A stretch of DNA of 64,000 nucleotides from Phytophthora colocasiae (GCA_018806915.1 JAGKQI010000098.1:2790001-2854000), one strand, 5' to 3'. Counted from the stretch's first letter, positions 1 to 12,600 are shown. Notes: generated from the letters alone by a model not told the origin. Program-made: numbers and translations.

Positions 1-800
1 AGCGCCAGATCCACCTTCTTTATCCACGTCGACACTGAGTTGTTGGGAGATGGCTGGAACGGTGTAAGTTCAAGGTCCCTGATGTTCTTCCGACGTCCGT
101 GTCGTGGTGCTGGTGCTGTGTGCCGTTCTCGCCGTCCTCGGCCTGCGCCAACTTCGTCAGAGCCGCTTGGTGAGTCACCGTGATCGTCGTCGCCGTCGTC
201 GCTGTCCGAGTCACTACTGGAGCTACTGTCACCACCGTCACCGCCGTCGGGTCCTCGTACGTACGTCACGTGTCGGGTGTCCACCATAGTCGAGGCTGCT
301 GTGGGCGTATGTGTTGCGCCGTTTGTCGCCGTCGTCTCGTGCGTCGCTGTCGCTTGGCTTATGGACGTTGCCACGGCTACCTCCAAGTTGTCGAGGCGCG
401 CCGTCATCCTGTTCATCGTCTCCGACAGCTGAAGGAGCACTGCCGAGAGCGCCGGCATCTCGCCCGTCGTTGCTGGTGCCGCCGCCGCGCCCGTGGCTGC
501 GTCCGTGCCCGCCGGCGACTGTTCAACAGTGGGTCCGGTATCCGGAACCGTGTCAATGGCCTGGTCGTCTGTGCCGTTATCCGGATTCGACTGCATCACT
601 GGCTCTTCGTCCTCATTCTTGGATTCTTCGTTTCCGGGGTTAGTCGTGCGCCGCTCGTCGTCCGTGTCGTCGCTGGCTGGGGATGTCATGCTCTGACCGA
701 TGCCCGGCGCCAGTGAGCTCATAGGAGTCGCCGTCGCCGTTTTCTTCTGCTTCGTCGTTGTTTGGGAGGCCGGAACCGTGATTACCTTCGTACGTGCCAT
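1..800 (-). CDS. LTR retrotransposon Gag polyprotein, N-terminal part (runs off left edge)
   Basis: An open frame reads on the minus strand from an ATG at 798-800 to the window edge without a stop, about 266 codons. The N-terminus is basic and Thr-rich (starts MARTKVITV). A long low-complexity acidic Asp/Ser/Thr/Ala region follows, with a short helical stretch (LSETMNRMTARLDNLEVAV) in it. At the edge the reading becomes ordered, with NNSVSTWIKKVDLAL, which resembles the start of the retrotransposon Gag domain. The ATG lies about 43 bases inside what looks like the end of an LTR. The family call (gypsy or copia) needs the pol region, which is outside the window. The frame is intact over the visible part, so the copy may be fairly young. 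Plus-strand ORFs over this stretch are shadows of it. Confidence 0.6.
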   Translation of the reverse strand, partial: MARTKVITVPASQTTTKQKKTATATPMSSLAPGIGQSMTSPASDDTDDERRTTNPGNEESKNEDEEPVMQSNPDNGTDDQAIDTVPDTGPTVEQSPAGTDAATGAAAAPATTGEMPALSAVLLQLSETMNRMTARLDNLEVAVATSISQATATHETTATNGATHTPTAASTMVDTRHVTYVRGPDGGDGGDSSSSSDSDSDDGDDDHGDSPSGSDEVGAGRGRRERHTAPAPRHGRRKNIRDLELTPFQPSPNNSVSTWIKKVDLA

Positions 801-843
801 TTCGTTCTCGTTTACTTGTTCCAGGCCCCTGTATGACCACCAT

Positions 844-1550
844 GTAACGTGTCTAGTCTAGCTCTGCACGCCGAGCTTTGGTCGCCCAGTGCTGATGGGT
901 CCAAGCGTCCGTTGGCCGTCGGTAGAGGAACTTCCACTACCCCGCCGGTGTGTATCGTACTGACACACGACCTATTTGTATTTGTGTTTCTGTTCGTTCT
1001 AGGTAGACTACGACTAGCTACTCTAAGCCCGTCAATAGACTAACACCGTTCGTCCTTTCCGTCCGTCCGTTCACCGTCCGTCCAAGTACGAGTTGCTGTC
1101 GCCGACCACTTGGACTCCACACCGTTGTGCGTCGTCCTACTCGTCGCAGTCACCGGAAGCGTGAAGACCGTTGCCCTCACTCGCCCTCGTCCGTTCGTTC
1201 GTCCAAGTTCCAGTGTTCGTCCACCGTCGTGTTCGAAGCACTAGTCCGTCCACCGTTCGTCCGTATCCGTAGTCGCTTATGGGCCCACTCCTGGGTCCTG
1301 GGTTGCGGAATTGGGTTGCGCTCGTCGCTGCCAATTCGTAAGTGAGTCCTCGCCATTCCAGTCCAGATCCAGTTCGTCGTGGCGGTCGTGGGGCGTTGTG
1401 CGTCCTGTCTGCAGCGGCCATCGCTGGATACGCACGCTACCGCGTAGCGGTATCTTCGCCACTTCAACCACCGTCTGTTTGACGTCCGTACCGAAACGCT
1501 GGAGCCCATTATAATCCCTTGCTCAAAGTAGATCTTGATGATCAAATTGG
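844..1550 (-). repeat. Probable LTR of the retrotransposon at the left edge
   Basis: Between the Gag start and the receptor gene lies a region full of CGTCCGT-type short repeats with no credible coding frame. Read on the minus strand it ends ...CACGTTACA at about 843, followed by TGGTGGTCATACAGGGGCC, the position and TGG start expected of a primer binding site. I could not find the matching outer end of the LTR, so the right border is approximate. Its position next to the Gag start is the main evidence. Confidence 0.4.
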
Positions 1551-1834
1551 GTCGGTGTTCGAAGCAGGAAGAATCTCTATTTCTGTAGGCTTGCATCATC
1601 GCACTGCTGACCTGCGCTTGTTGTCTATCTTTGAAACCGAGTTTGACTCAATTCAAAGTGGAGTGCTGGTAGAGTAGTCTGAATGTTATTTCTGTTGTTT
1701 TCTTTCATGTAGTTAGTTCATCGAACAGAAGGCTATTCTAGTAATGGATGTTTTGCAACGGGCGAGCTACTAGTTTCACTGTCCGTGGTCATTGTAACTA
1801 TTTCTTCACTTTGCTGCAGCGTGTACTATCGCCG

Positions 1835-4820
1835 ATGACGTGGTTGCTACTTCTGCTCATTGGGTTTGGTCCATGGTGCACCACCAACTTTGCTGTCGGA
1901 ATTTACCCACTCGGACCGAACCACTATCTGGGAACCTGCCTAGACTCTGCGTGGGTAACGCAGATGGAAACCCAACTGGGTGTATCCAGCAAAGCTCGTG
2001 ATACTAGCGGACGTCTGCTTCACCCCTTTCTGCAGCCAGCACTAAAGTATTCTCGTTACAGAGTATGTCAAGCTTCATAGTTTTTATTATCATTTATCAC
2101 CTTTGACATGTATTATCCTTCAAACAGGTTGATGACCCCCGAACTGCATCAAGAGCAGCTTTCACTGACGCGTGCATGGCTACGGATTACGTTTTCTACG
2201 GGGCTGACCAAGATGCGGACGGTAAAAATCGAGGCAACGCGGACGGCACCCTCGTTTTGGATGTGGGGGACTGGGATACCCATTGGCTTTCGTCATTAGT
2301 CACGGCCATTCTAGCGGAAGAAGTGGTGCGTTGTACTTGATATGTTGATGGTATTGCAAATAACTAAGCATGTTGTTTTTCACGCAGACCGGCTACAAAG
2401 TTTCAATTAGCGTCGGTGGAGCAGGTGTTAATGTTACTCAGCGCATGTCGTCTGCTTGGACGGGTATCTGTACTCCCACTCATTTTAACGCGGAAGTTTG
2501 GTCCTCTAGTATCCTATCTGAGCTGCGGGTTTACTCGAATGAGAGCTATCTGGTCGGTGGCATCGGATATTTCGGACTATCTGGACTCTACACTACTCAC
2601 CAATTCGTGCTCGATGGGGCTGCAGCGGCTCCGCCATACTTTCCCGGCTTCTGGATGCACTACAAGATGAGCAATACCCTCATTAATCAACTTAGTGTGG
2701 CATCGTTCAAGGCAGACACAAAGTACTACCCACCAGCTAAAAAATACTGTGAAGACGGCACGTTGGGCTGCCAGAACCATTGCTCCAAGTCGAAAGCCTG
2801 TACTGACCGCGAGGCAGCCAATAGCCAATGCTTAGTTGTGGCCATGATGACCACTTTCTTTGATCAAGCATATTTTCAAGCTGTACTCTCCAACTTGGAC
2901 ATCCCTGCTTACTTCTGCTTCATCGGATACGGTGGTGTCAACAAATACGCAGCAGACGCAGCAGCAGCAGGAAAGTCAGTACTGTTCTACCATTATGAGC
3001 CGGATCTGTTTCATATTAAACACAAAGGGGAGTTCGACCGAGTGTTTTTACCTCGCACTGACCCCGAACGAGTGAAGCTATCAACCGGCAAGTATGGAGA
3101 GAATGGGTATGGAGGCAAGACGGATAATCCTGTTGATGTTGATTATCCAAGTCTTCCTCTCACCAAATTCGCAGCTTCCATTGTCAAAGGTCTTCCCGCT
3201 GGGTCTCTATTCGCGAAATTAACGCTCACCGACACGGATATCAACACATTAATGAGCGAGTATCTTACCGCATCCAAGGACAAGACTGAACCATCTCCGT
3301 ACTTCCGTGCAGCATGCAACTGGGTGAAGGAAAATTACAAAGTATGGAGCGATTGGATGGATCGACTGCCTTTGTGCTCGTTTGAAGAACATATTATCAG
3401 CCGAGTCACTGGCTGTGGAAACGATAGTTCGGTTCGTAATATTGAGTTTGCATGGAAATCACCGGATCCAGGCAACGCAACACTGCCGAACAACTGTGAC
3501 GGAGGCGTGTCTGATCTCCCTGAAACCATCGCAACGAGCCTCTCCTGTGACTGGATCTTTGACAACCGCCGAACTTGGACAAGTTGGATTGACTCAAAAC
3601 CTACTTGTGATCCGAGTTTCTACGACTATTCCGTCTCCGAATGTGATTCTGATGCATTTCGAACTGTCGAGTACTCCTGGAAACTACCAAATGCATCGAA
3701 TCCACAGAATTCGGCTGAATGTTCAGATGGAGATAAATTACCGGAGACCATTACGATCGACTGCGAGTACATGCCAACCACATCGCCTGCCTTTGCTGCT
3801 ATGACCGTCTTCGCTACTATCGTTGCCGTGCTACTCACTATCGCCATTTTCATTGTCATCAAGAACCGCAACGCACCTATAATCCGACGGTCCCAGTATG
3901 AAATGCTGCTTCTCATGATTTTTGGTGGGTTCTTCACCACGGGAGCTGCTGTAGCTTACGCCGGACGACCAACAAAAACACTTTGTGGACTTCGACCGGT
4001 ACTGGTATGTATGGGATTCACCACCATCTTCGGATCTCTTGTCATCAAGTCTCTTCGCGTCTACCGAGTCTTCATGAAATCCGCCATGAAGAGAGTGAAG
4101 GTCACTCTGCTCCAGATCCTCAAGATCCTCTCCATTTTCTACGTCGGAGATATCGTCATCTTCATCGCTTGGTACGCTGCAGACTTCCCCGAACCGACCA
4201 TTACCACAGAAGATTCTACCGAGTTCCGAGGCACCGTTGATCGGATCTCATGCAGTTCGTCCAGTTTCATCTTCACGGCATTGCTCATCTTCTGGAAGGC
4301 CATTCTACTCATGATTGGACTCTACTTGTCCTTCCTCATCCGCAATGTGTCGGTGGATTTCCAGGAGTCTCCGTGGATCTTCGGTTCTGTTGTGGTGGTG
4401 TTGGCGGGATGTCTCTTGATCATGCCAATGTCCTACTTGGTCAAGATGCGAGCGTCCACGTACTACGTGTTTCTGGCTTGTACGCTTTTGCTTTGCATGG
4501 TATTGATCATGTGTTTGATGCTGGTACCGAAGCTTTTCCGGCTAAAAGATGCTGCTTCGTCGAATTATACCAGTAGTGGTAGTGGTGCTAGTGGAGCTAG
4601 TGTTGCTGGCAGTAATGTGAAGAGCAGGAGCAGTCTAGCCACAGCAGGTAAACCTCCGGTTTCGAACTTGACCAACATCAGCGAAACGGGGGATGATGTT
4701 CCTCAGGATGCAGCACGAAAAGCTTCTCAGAAATACCAAGTGAGGCCGCTTCAGAACGGAAATCCAATAGCAGGCCGAGACTCCAATGCGGAGGATACCG
4801 GGACTACTGTAGCAGAATGA
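1835..4820 (+). CDS. Class C-like GPCR with an OpuAC-type substrate-binding ectodomain
   Basis: Predicted exons are 1835-2062, 2128-2325 and 2388-4820, all phase 0, giving about 952 residues. The ATG at 1835 starts a signal peptide (MTWLLLLLIGF). Residues about 28-330 resemble the periplasmic glycine betaine/choline binding fold (OpuAC/ProX type), with WDTHWLSSLV across exons 2-3 and YFCFIGYGG and VLFYHYEPDLF further on. A Cys-rich linker then contains two copies of a unit of about 70 residues (W..W.D..P.C ... LPET). Seven hydrophobic segments follow at about 605-885, ending in a VPK near residue 854, as in the TM7 motif of metabotropic glutamate/GABA-B type receptors. The Ser/Gly-rich tail is cytoplasmic. 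Expected role: plasma-membrane receptor for a small ligand, perhaps an osmolyte or amino-acid derivative. Ligand and G-protein coupling are inference. Confidence 0.85.
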
Positions 4821-5119
4821 ACAGTTATAAAATTGTCTTGACATTGCTCTTGTCTGACAAAATGATCGTAAGATCTTCCGGCGTGAAAATCAATGTGAAG
4901 AGCATCGAGAGTTGTAAGTCTCTGCTCGATACAACCAAACACACGCCGGTGAGACTGAGCCATCCGAAGTAAGACCTTCCATCAACAAAAGACATGGACA
5001 AGTCAACATCTCCAGAAGCACTTCAAACATAAGCGAGCTCGGGCTTTTCACGTTCTTGGTAAAGATCTCGACATCGTTTTTATTCATCTTTGTGTAAGAA
5101 GAGAGAGTTTGTCAGACAG

Positions 5120-6422
5120 CTATTTCTTGTACTCTTCTGCCACAAGCTTTGCGATCGTCGTAAGCTGCATGTTGCTGGTTCCTTCGTAAATGGCTCCAAT
5201 CTTTGCGTCACGGTAAAATTTCTCAGCCATCAAGTACTTTGTGAATCCAATACCACCAAGCATTTCAATGCACTTTGACGCTGTCTTTTCAGCAACACGG
5301 GAGGCGTGGAGTTTCGCCATTGCAGCCTGTTTGACGAACGGTTGACCTGCATCCTTAAGACGCGCAGCGTTGTACACGAGAAGACGTGTTGTCTCAATGT
5401 CCAGTGCTGCCTCTGCGTACTGGTGCTGCATCGCCTGAAACTCTCCGATCGCCGTACCGAACTGCTGGCGCTCAAACAAGTACGGAAGTGTTTGATCATA
5501 GACTCCTTGTGCGAGTCCCAACATCTGCGAAGCAATACCGATGCGTCCTTCGTTCAACGTGCTGATAGCAATCTTGTAACCCTTGCCAAGCTCACCTAGA
5601 ATGTTCTCCTTCGGCACCTTCACGTCCGTCAGCGTCACAGGGCACGTAGATGACGCTCGAATGCCAAGCTTCTCCTCCGGCTTGCCAATCTCCAGCCCCT
5701 CCATGTCTCGATCCACAATGAAACACGTGATGCCCTTGTATCCCTTGGATGGATCAACATTAGCAAACACCAAGTAGACTCCTGAATACTCAGCATTTGA
5801 AATCCACATCTTCTGGCCAGTGATGGAGTAGTAGCTCCCATCCGCTGACACATCCGCCTTTGTCTTCAATGCAAAGGCATCGCTTCCAGATCCAGCCTCA
5901 CTCAGACAAAAGCTGCCAATCTACAACCATAACAAAGTTAACAAATGCATCTTCCCATCCCACCAATTCAAGCACTTTACGCACCATATCCGTACTCAAC
6001 CGCGGCAGATACTTCTCCTTCTGCTCCTCCGAGCCATGTACCAGGAACACATTGTTCACGACAGTGTTCTGCAAGTCCACAAGCAGTCCCACAACTGGGT
6101 CAACTTTAGACAGCTCCTCGATCGTCAGACAAAGACTCAGAAATGAGGCTTCACTGCCTCCGTAGTCCGCAGGGATCTCCACAGACAGCAGACCGTTCTC
6201 GAACAGCCCTCGTGTGATAGAGTGGTCCATTTCCCCTGCTGTGTCCATAGCGCGCACCTGCGGAGCCACCACATCAGCCGCGAACTTGGCCACTGTGTCC
6301 TTGAACATGGTTTCTTCCTCGGACAGCTGTGTGAGAGGCGCAAATGTGGACTCAAGGCGACGGCCAAGGACCCGCGACTGACGCAGCGAACGGGTCAAAC
6401 GACGAGCAGTAGATGGAAGCAT
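5120..6422 (-). CDS. ACADSB: Short/branched-chain acyl-CoA dehydrogenase, mitochondrial
   Basis: Exons are 5985-6422 and 5920-5120, separated by a 64-base intron (GTGCGT...TTGTAG). The product is 412 residues. It is an FAD flavoprotein that introduces the alpha-beta double bond into branched or short acyl-CoAs in isoleucine/valine breakdown and passes electrons to ETF. The N-terminus ([19 protein letters not shown]) is Arg/Ser-rich without acidic residues, a mitochondrial presequence. Recognisable blocks are [19 protein letters not shown] at the exon junction, the central [12 protein letters not shown], and YEGTSNMQL near the C-terminus, whose Glu is the usual catalytic base. Length matches the family. 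The gene is divergent from the H+-PPase gene, with about 370 bases between ATGs and an Inr-like element at 6443-6460. A sister acyl-CoA dehydrogenase (butyryl type) is possible, but the sequence reads closest to ACADSB. Confidence 0.9.
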
Positions 6423-6442
6423 AATAACAGTAAGAGACTGGA

Positions 6443-6460
6443 GGAGAATTCAGGAGTGAC
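6443..6460 (-). promoter_or_regulatory. Inr/FPR-like oomycete core promoter of the acyl-CoA dehydrogenase gene
   Basis: On the minus strand the sequence reads GTCACTCCTGAATTCTCC, 20-38 bases before the ATG. It resembles the oomycete initiator plus flanking promoter region (TCAYTYY followed by a CAWTTT-like block), with one or two departures. Transcription start mapping would decide it. Confidence 0.4.
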
Positions 6461-6789
6461 GGTCGCTATGGCACTTCAGGTTGCTGCAACTTCAACAACT
6501 CGTCAAACGATTTTGATTGGATGCAGAGATTGTAGGACAGCTGCTTGAAGCTTCAACTACCTCGTAATACTGACATTGGATATATGTCATTATAATGAGG
6601 AATACTCAGATGGACTCAGGTTCACACGCGTGTCAGTCAACAAGCAGCTATCTGAAGGTCGGACCGTTCGCGCCGTCCGCTAATTTCTCCCCTCTCTGCT
6701 GCGTTCAGACGCTGTCAACCGCTCTCTTCTTCATCTCGTGACGTCTGTCCGTGTCTCTATCCACTTGCGCCTTCTAGATCCGTCGCAAT

Positions 6790-9268
6790 ATGCAGGAGAA
6801 GACACAGATGGACATTGAGTTCGGCATCTCGGACGCTGCACCGCTAAATAATGAGCCTGATCTTGAAGAAATGGGGTCTGGGGCCTCTGCTGCCTTGGCC
6901 TACGCCCGTACTCTGGATCTGCAGCCTCCACTCATCGCCATCTCTGCTCTGGGGGCTCTATGCTTGCTCTTTGGTGGCACCTTCCGCCCCATTTTCCTGG
7001 TCTTCACCATCTGTGGCTACGGCGCCGTTTTCTCCCTCTATCTGTCACACTGGGTGCTGTCCAAGGACTCTGGAACTGCCGAGATGAAGGAGGTAGCAAC
7101 TCCAATCCGCCAGGGAGCTGAAGGCTTCCTCAAGATCCAGTACACAGCAATCTCTCGGATCGCTGTGGCCATCTCGGCTCTAATCTTCTTCAGCTACGCT
7201 CTAAGACCTACCAGCTCACTGAGCTCTGGGGTGGAGAAACTAGGCAATTTCACGCTGGGACTGGTGTCTTCTGTAGCTTTTCTCATTGGAGCTGTGTGTT
7301 CAGCAGCTGCAGGTTACGTGAGCATGTGGGTCTCGGCCAGATCCAACATCCGTGTGGCTAGTGCGGCGCGAGGATCTTACGGAGAGGCACTGCTGGTGTG
7401 TTTCCGAGGTGGAGCTTTCTCAGCTGTGTTGGATATTACGCTGTGTGTGGCTGGAGTCAGCCTGCTCTATGTGATGCTGTACGTCCTGTTCGGATCGCTG
7501 CTGCGTCCGACAGAGATCCCGTTGCTAATGGTGGGCTACGGGTTTGGAGCATCGTTTGTGGCGCTTTTCATGCAGCTTGGGGGTGGAATTTACACCAAAG
7601 CAGCGGATGTCGGTGCTGATCTGGTTGGCAAAGTGGAGGTTGGTATTCCGGAAGATGACCCACGTAACCCGGCGGTTATTGCTGATCTGGTGGGAGATAT
7701 GGTCGGCGACTGCGTCGGCAGTAGTGCTGATGTGTTTGAGTCGGTTGCTGCGGAGATTATTGGTGCCATGATATTGGGAGGAACTCTTGCTCGTGAAGCT
7801 CAACTGCCTTCCCCCATCGCTTTTGTGTTCTTCCCGGTGGTTGTCCACGCTTTCGACATCGTAGTCAGCAGTGCTGGTATTTGGATGGTGAAGGCACCGT
7901 CTGATGTCGAAGCTTCACGCCCAGATCACAACCCGATGGCTACTCTACAGACCGGCTACAACGTTTCACTATCGCTGGCGCTTGTTGGCTTTGCCTTCAC
8001 AACGCGTTGGCTGCTGTACACCCCAGAGTACCCGAACGCATGGATGAACTTCTTCTTGTGCGGTGTTGTGGGCATGCTCACGGCTTACGTGTTTGTCAAG
8101 TCGACGCAGTACTACACGGACTACGCCCACCCACCTGTGCGCAGCATTGCAAAGGCCAGCACTACGGGCCATGGCACGAATATCATTACCGGTGTGGCTG
8201 TGGGCATGAAGTCTACCGTGATCCCGACTCTTATGGTGAGCTTCGCTGTGATTTCTGCCTATCACTTGGGTGCTGGCTCTGGTATCGGTGGCATGGGGAA
8301 CCGCCACGCTGGCCTCTTTGGAACGGCTGTGGCAACCATGGGTATGCTGTCGTCAGCAGTATTTGTGTTGGCTATGAACAACTATGGTCCTATCGCTGAT
8401 AACGCTGGCGGCATTGCTGAGATGAGTCGTCAACCAGATTATGTGCGTGATGCAACTGACAAGCTGGATGCTGCTGGCAATGTGACCAAAGCTATCACTA
8501 AGGGCTACTCTATCGGCTCGGCTGCTCTAGCTTGCTTCGTGCTATTTGGTGCTTTCATGGACGAATTTTCTGAGTTCGCTGGCCGCGAGTTCAAGAGTGT
8601 GGATATTGCAACGGTTGAGGTTCTGGTTGGAGGTCTGCTGGGTACTATGATGGTGTTCTTCTTTACAGGGCTTGCCGTTGCTGCTGTTGGGGAAACCGCT
8701 GGTGAGGTTGTTAATGAAGTGCGTCATCAGTTTGAGATCTACCCTGGGATTATGGAGTACAAGGAGAAACCTGACTACCGCACATGCGTTGCACTGGTCA
8801 CCAAGGCAGCTCTAAAGCAGATGCGTTTTCCAGGTTTGCTTGCTGTCTTGATGCCGGTGTCTGTTGGTATCGTCTTCCGAGTGGTGCGTGAATGTTAGCA
8901 GTGTGTTGTCAACAGGTGCGGCGTATTAATTATTGCGTGTTTGGTGGTGTCTTTAGATCGGAGAGTACCAGGGCAAACCATTGCTGGGAGCTGAGGCTCT
9001 AGCTGGCTACCTCATGTTTGGCACTGTGACGGGCATCATGATGGCACTTTTCCTTGACAACGTCGGTGGAGCTTGGGACAACGCCAAGAAATACGTCGAG
9101 TTGGGGAACTTCGGGGGCAAGGGCAGTGAGGCCCACAAGGCTGCTGTCACCGGCGACACTGTGGGTGATCCGTTTAAGGACACGGCTGGCCCGGCACTTC
9201 ACGTGGTTATCAAGCTGTTGTCGACGACGGTGCTGGTGTTTGGTCCGCTGTTTGTCTCGCGCGAGTAA
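6790..9268 (+). CDS. Membrane proton-pumping inorganic pyrophosphatase, K+-independent type (V-PPase type II)
   Basis: Exons are 6790-8883 and 8957-9268 (73-base intron), giving about 801 residues, the usual length of type II V-PPases. The enzyme couples PPi hydrolysis to H+ transport into vacuole- or acidocalcisome-like compartments. The substrate-binding block is clear: [19 protein letters not shown] at about residue 274, then [21 protein letters not shown]-terminal motifs DNAGGIAEM and, in exon 2, [13 protein letters not shown] and [15 protein letters not shown] supply further Mg-PPi ligands. At about residue 567 the sequence is [12 protein letters not shown] Lys there, rather than Ala, marks potassium-independent pumps. 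About 15 transmembrane helices are expected. The first exon would stop at 8896-8898 if unspliced, losing the essential last helices, so the intron is required. Confidence 0.93.
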
Positions 9269-9636
9269 GCGTCACTACGGCAAATCTAGTGGTACAATTC
9301 GCGGCCGGATGACGCGGAAATGACCACCTCGCTACCAAGGAAGGTATGGCAAAGAGCAGGTAGCAGTGTGCTTAGCTCTCTTGTGGAACCTGTTATACTG
9401 ATTCTGGTCCCTACGATGGGAACTTTGGCTTGTCACGTAAGAAAAATCCGAAAATCGCTAATTTCGATGCCGATGTTGTAGATCTTTGTCATCAGGACCA
9501 CGCTTTGCTCATGCAAGTTTAGTGAACACTTGAGTGTTTATTCAGATGTGAAAACCGACGAAGAAATTATTTTCGTCCTCAACGTGTTTGTCCGGCGCAT
9601 ATGCCACAGAAGTTTAAACGCACGAGGTGATCAGTG

Positions 9637-12600
9637 ATGGCATTGCACAACGATGTGGTGCCCCTCGAGTCGACATCTTCTCCTAGTCAGCACCGGGATG
9701 GTCCTAGTAATGTCCAGAGCAAAGTTGACAGTGTGTACTCGAGCGCGCACTGGCGTAGACTCGGCCGTCGAAATGCCATTTCATTAAAGCGAGTAAGGAT
9801 TTGATGTGGAGTTCAACTTTCAGTCTCAACGCTAACAGCACTTGTTCTGGCAGAAACTTGGTGCTGATTATGCCTTTTTCAACTTATTTTCTAGGGATCA
9901 CTGGCTACGACGACGGATAATTCTTCTCGTGTCACATCGGTTTTTCGACCGCTTTATCGTGTTTGCGATCATCTTGAATTCAATTATTCTCGCGATGTCC
10001 GATTTCTCTGTCGTGGACAGCAGCTTAAATCCTGCAGCTACAGGCTTCACCTTTCTAGAAGGCAAGGTTGTCCCGGCCACATCTTTCTTGAACAATATCG
10101 TCAATATGTCCGAGATCCCATTCACCTCGATCTTCACCGCTGAATGTCTGTTGAAAATCATAGCGATGGGGTTCGTTCGTAACAAAGGCGCTTATCTACG
10201 AGAATCCTGGAACGTACTCGACTTTGTAGTCGTTATTTCAACGTACGTTGATCGATTGTTTGTTTTCTCGAATATTTGCTTGTAATCTCCTAACTAAATT
10301 CTTTAGTTTGGTTGCCATTTTGCCAGCAGTCCCGAACGTTTCGGTGATCCGAACAATCCGAGTGCTGCGTCCATTGCGGTCTTTATCTATGATCCCGGGC
10401 ATGCGGTCACTGATTTCCGCCCTTCTCAAGGCACTTCCAGCTCTCGGCAACGTTCTTGTTCTTCAAGTTTTTCTCTTCTTTTTATTCACGATTCTTGGGA
10501 ACCAACTTTTCGGTGGTAACATGACGCGACGTTGTCGACTCACTGAATTTCCCGTCCGGTTGCCTGTTGACAAGCTACACCCTCACGGAGTTTGGCCTGT
10601 TCCGGACGATTATTTGACTGCAGTGCTCGCCGACCCGACAGCTTATCGATGTATTGACGGACCAATTGTCGAGATCGATTCTGGAGATTTTATCAAAGAA
10701 ACCTCACCATGGTACAGAGCTCAACCGTGCTTCTGGCCAGTAGATAGTAACGATATTCAACTCTGCGCACGGCCCACTTACTCTGGCAACCATCAGTGCA
10801 GTGCAGGAAACACTTGTGGAGGGAATTACGACGTTTTTGGCAACGCTCGCTTCCTAAACGACGTCGTGATGGAAGACGCGCTGTTCCAAGATGCACTTGA
10901 CTATGGATTCACAACATTCGACGACATCGGTCATTCATTCGTGACCTTCTTCCAGGTCATTACATCCGAAGGATGGACCAACATCATGTACATGTGCATG
11001 GACTCCACCCAACCGACCATCGCGATCTTGTTTTACATCGCTTTCGTCATCTTCGACTCTATCATTGTCATGAACTTAACGCTCGCAGTGATTGCTGACG
11101 AGTTCAATATCGACGAACCTCCTCCATGTCCCTCAGCAGCAGAGAAGATGATACTGCAAATCAAGTCTGCTGAGGCTCAAGCGCGCTTTAAACCGCGCAT
11201 TCCGTGGCTGTACTACGTCGCCTCACACCCGCTCTTCTCCGCTTTTATCATGGTCGTCATCTTCGCCAACACGGCAGTACTCTCACTGGACCACTACCCG
11301 ATGTCCGACACAATGGATGCCGACTTAGAGATCATTAACTTCGCGCTGTCCTGTGTATTTGTCGCGGAGATGCTCATCAAAATTATCGGACTTGGACCTC
11401 GTCTGTATGCACGCGACCGCTTCAACCTCTTCGATGCGTTCGTCGTGACCATGGGATTGCTGGAAATGGCTCTGTCCCCGCCGTCCTTCATGTCCGAGAA
11501 CCAGCCAAAGAAAGGATCCGTCTCGGCGCTGCGTTCATTTCGACTTTTTCGAGTTTTCAAGCTTGCGAGGAACTGGAGATCACTGCGCGAGCTGCTCGAG
11601 ATGATTGGACGAGCTGTTGCCGGCATTGCCAACTTCGGAGTGCTCTTGTTTATCTTCATCTACATTTACGCCCTCATCGGAATGCAGGTGCGGTATTTAC
11701 CTGCTTAAGTAATTTTGTAGTAAGTAACTTACTCGTGTTGTGTAGTTTTTTGGGAACGCGATGCGATTCGATGACAACGGATATGCCACTCCGTACAACA
11801 TCAATGACTACTGGTTTGGCACAGTACGTTACACAGGAATATTGTCACGCCAAGTTAACGCTATTTGTTATTCTGTTGTTTGCAGGTTCCGCGGCTTAAC
11901 TTTGACACTTTTCTGTGGTCAACAATCACAGTTTTCAAGATCATCACGACTGACAACTGGAACGAGAATATGTACGATGCTATTCGCAGTAACGGGATGT
12001 TTGCAGCCCTGTATACGATTTCTCTGGTACGCTACGACGTTTAATGAACACTTTCTTACAAAACCTGATAACGTTATATGTGCAGATAGTCTTCGGGAAC
12101 TTCATCATGATGAATCTATTTCTTGCACTGCTGCTCGATAAATTCAGCTCCGATGACGAAGAGGACAAGGAGACGGACAAGAAGACCCTGGCACAAAGAA
12201 TGTCTTCGATTAAAGTGGCTCCAACACCCTTAAAAGATGATCCCTCATACCGCAATGACCCCACCCAAACGGAAAAAGTGGTTACTACCCCACAGCGCCG
12301 CATTTCCAATGCCGTAGGGTGTGATAGCGCCAATGAGACCCCAATTGAAGCACCTTCGAAACTAGATACCGCTACTGCAGCACTGAAATCGTCTCGGGTT
12401 TTAAAGCAACTTGCTGATACCAACCATAACGATTCAGTAGGATTCCTCCACAACCTCCAGGGCAGCTCACTCTTCCTCTTTCCGGGCGAAAGTCGTATTC
12501 GGCGTTGGACGCTCAACGTGATCGTCCATCCGTATTTCGACTCTGTCGTTCTCGCTCTCGTGGCCGCGTCCAGTATCGCGTTAGCAGTGGACAATCCTCT

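Noticed and set aside
180..716. 178-codon plus-strand ORF near the left edge
   Set aside because: Arg/Cys/Val-rich low-complexity translation. The minus strand here is an open Gag-like frame reaching the edge.
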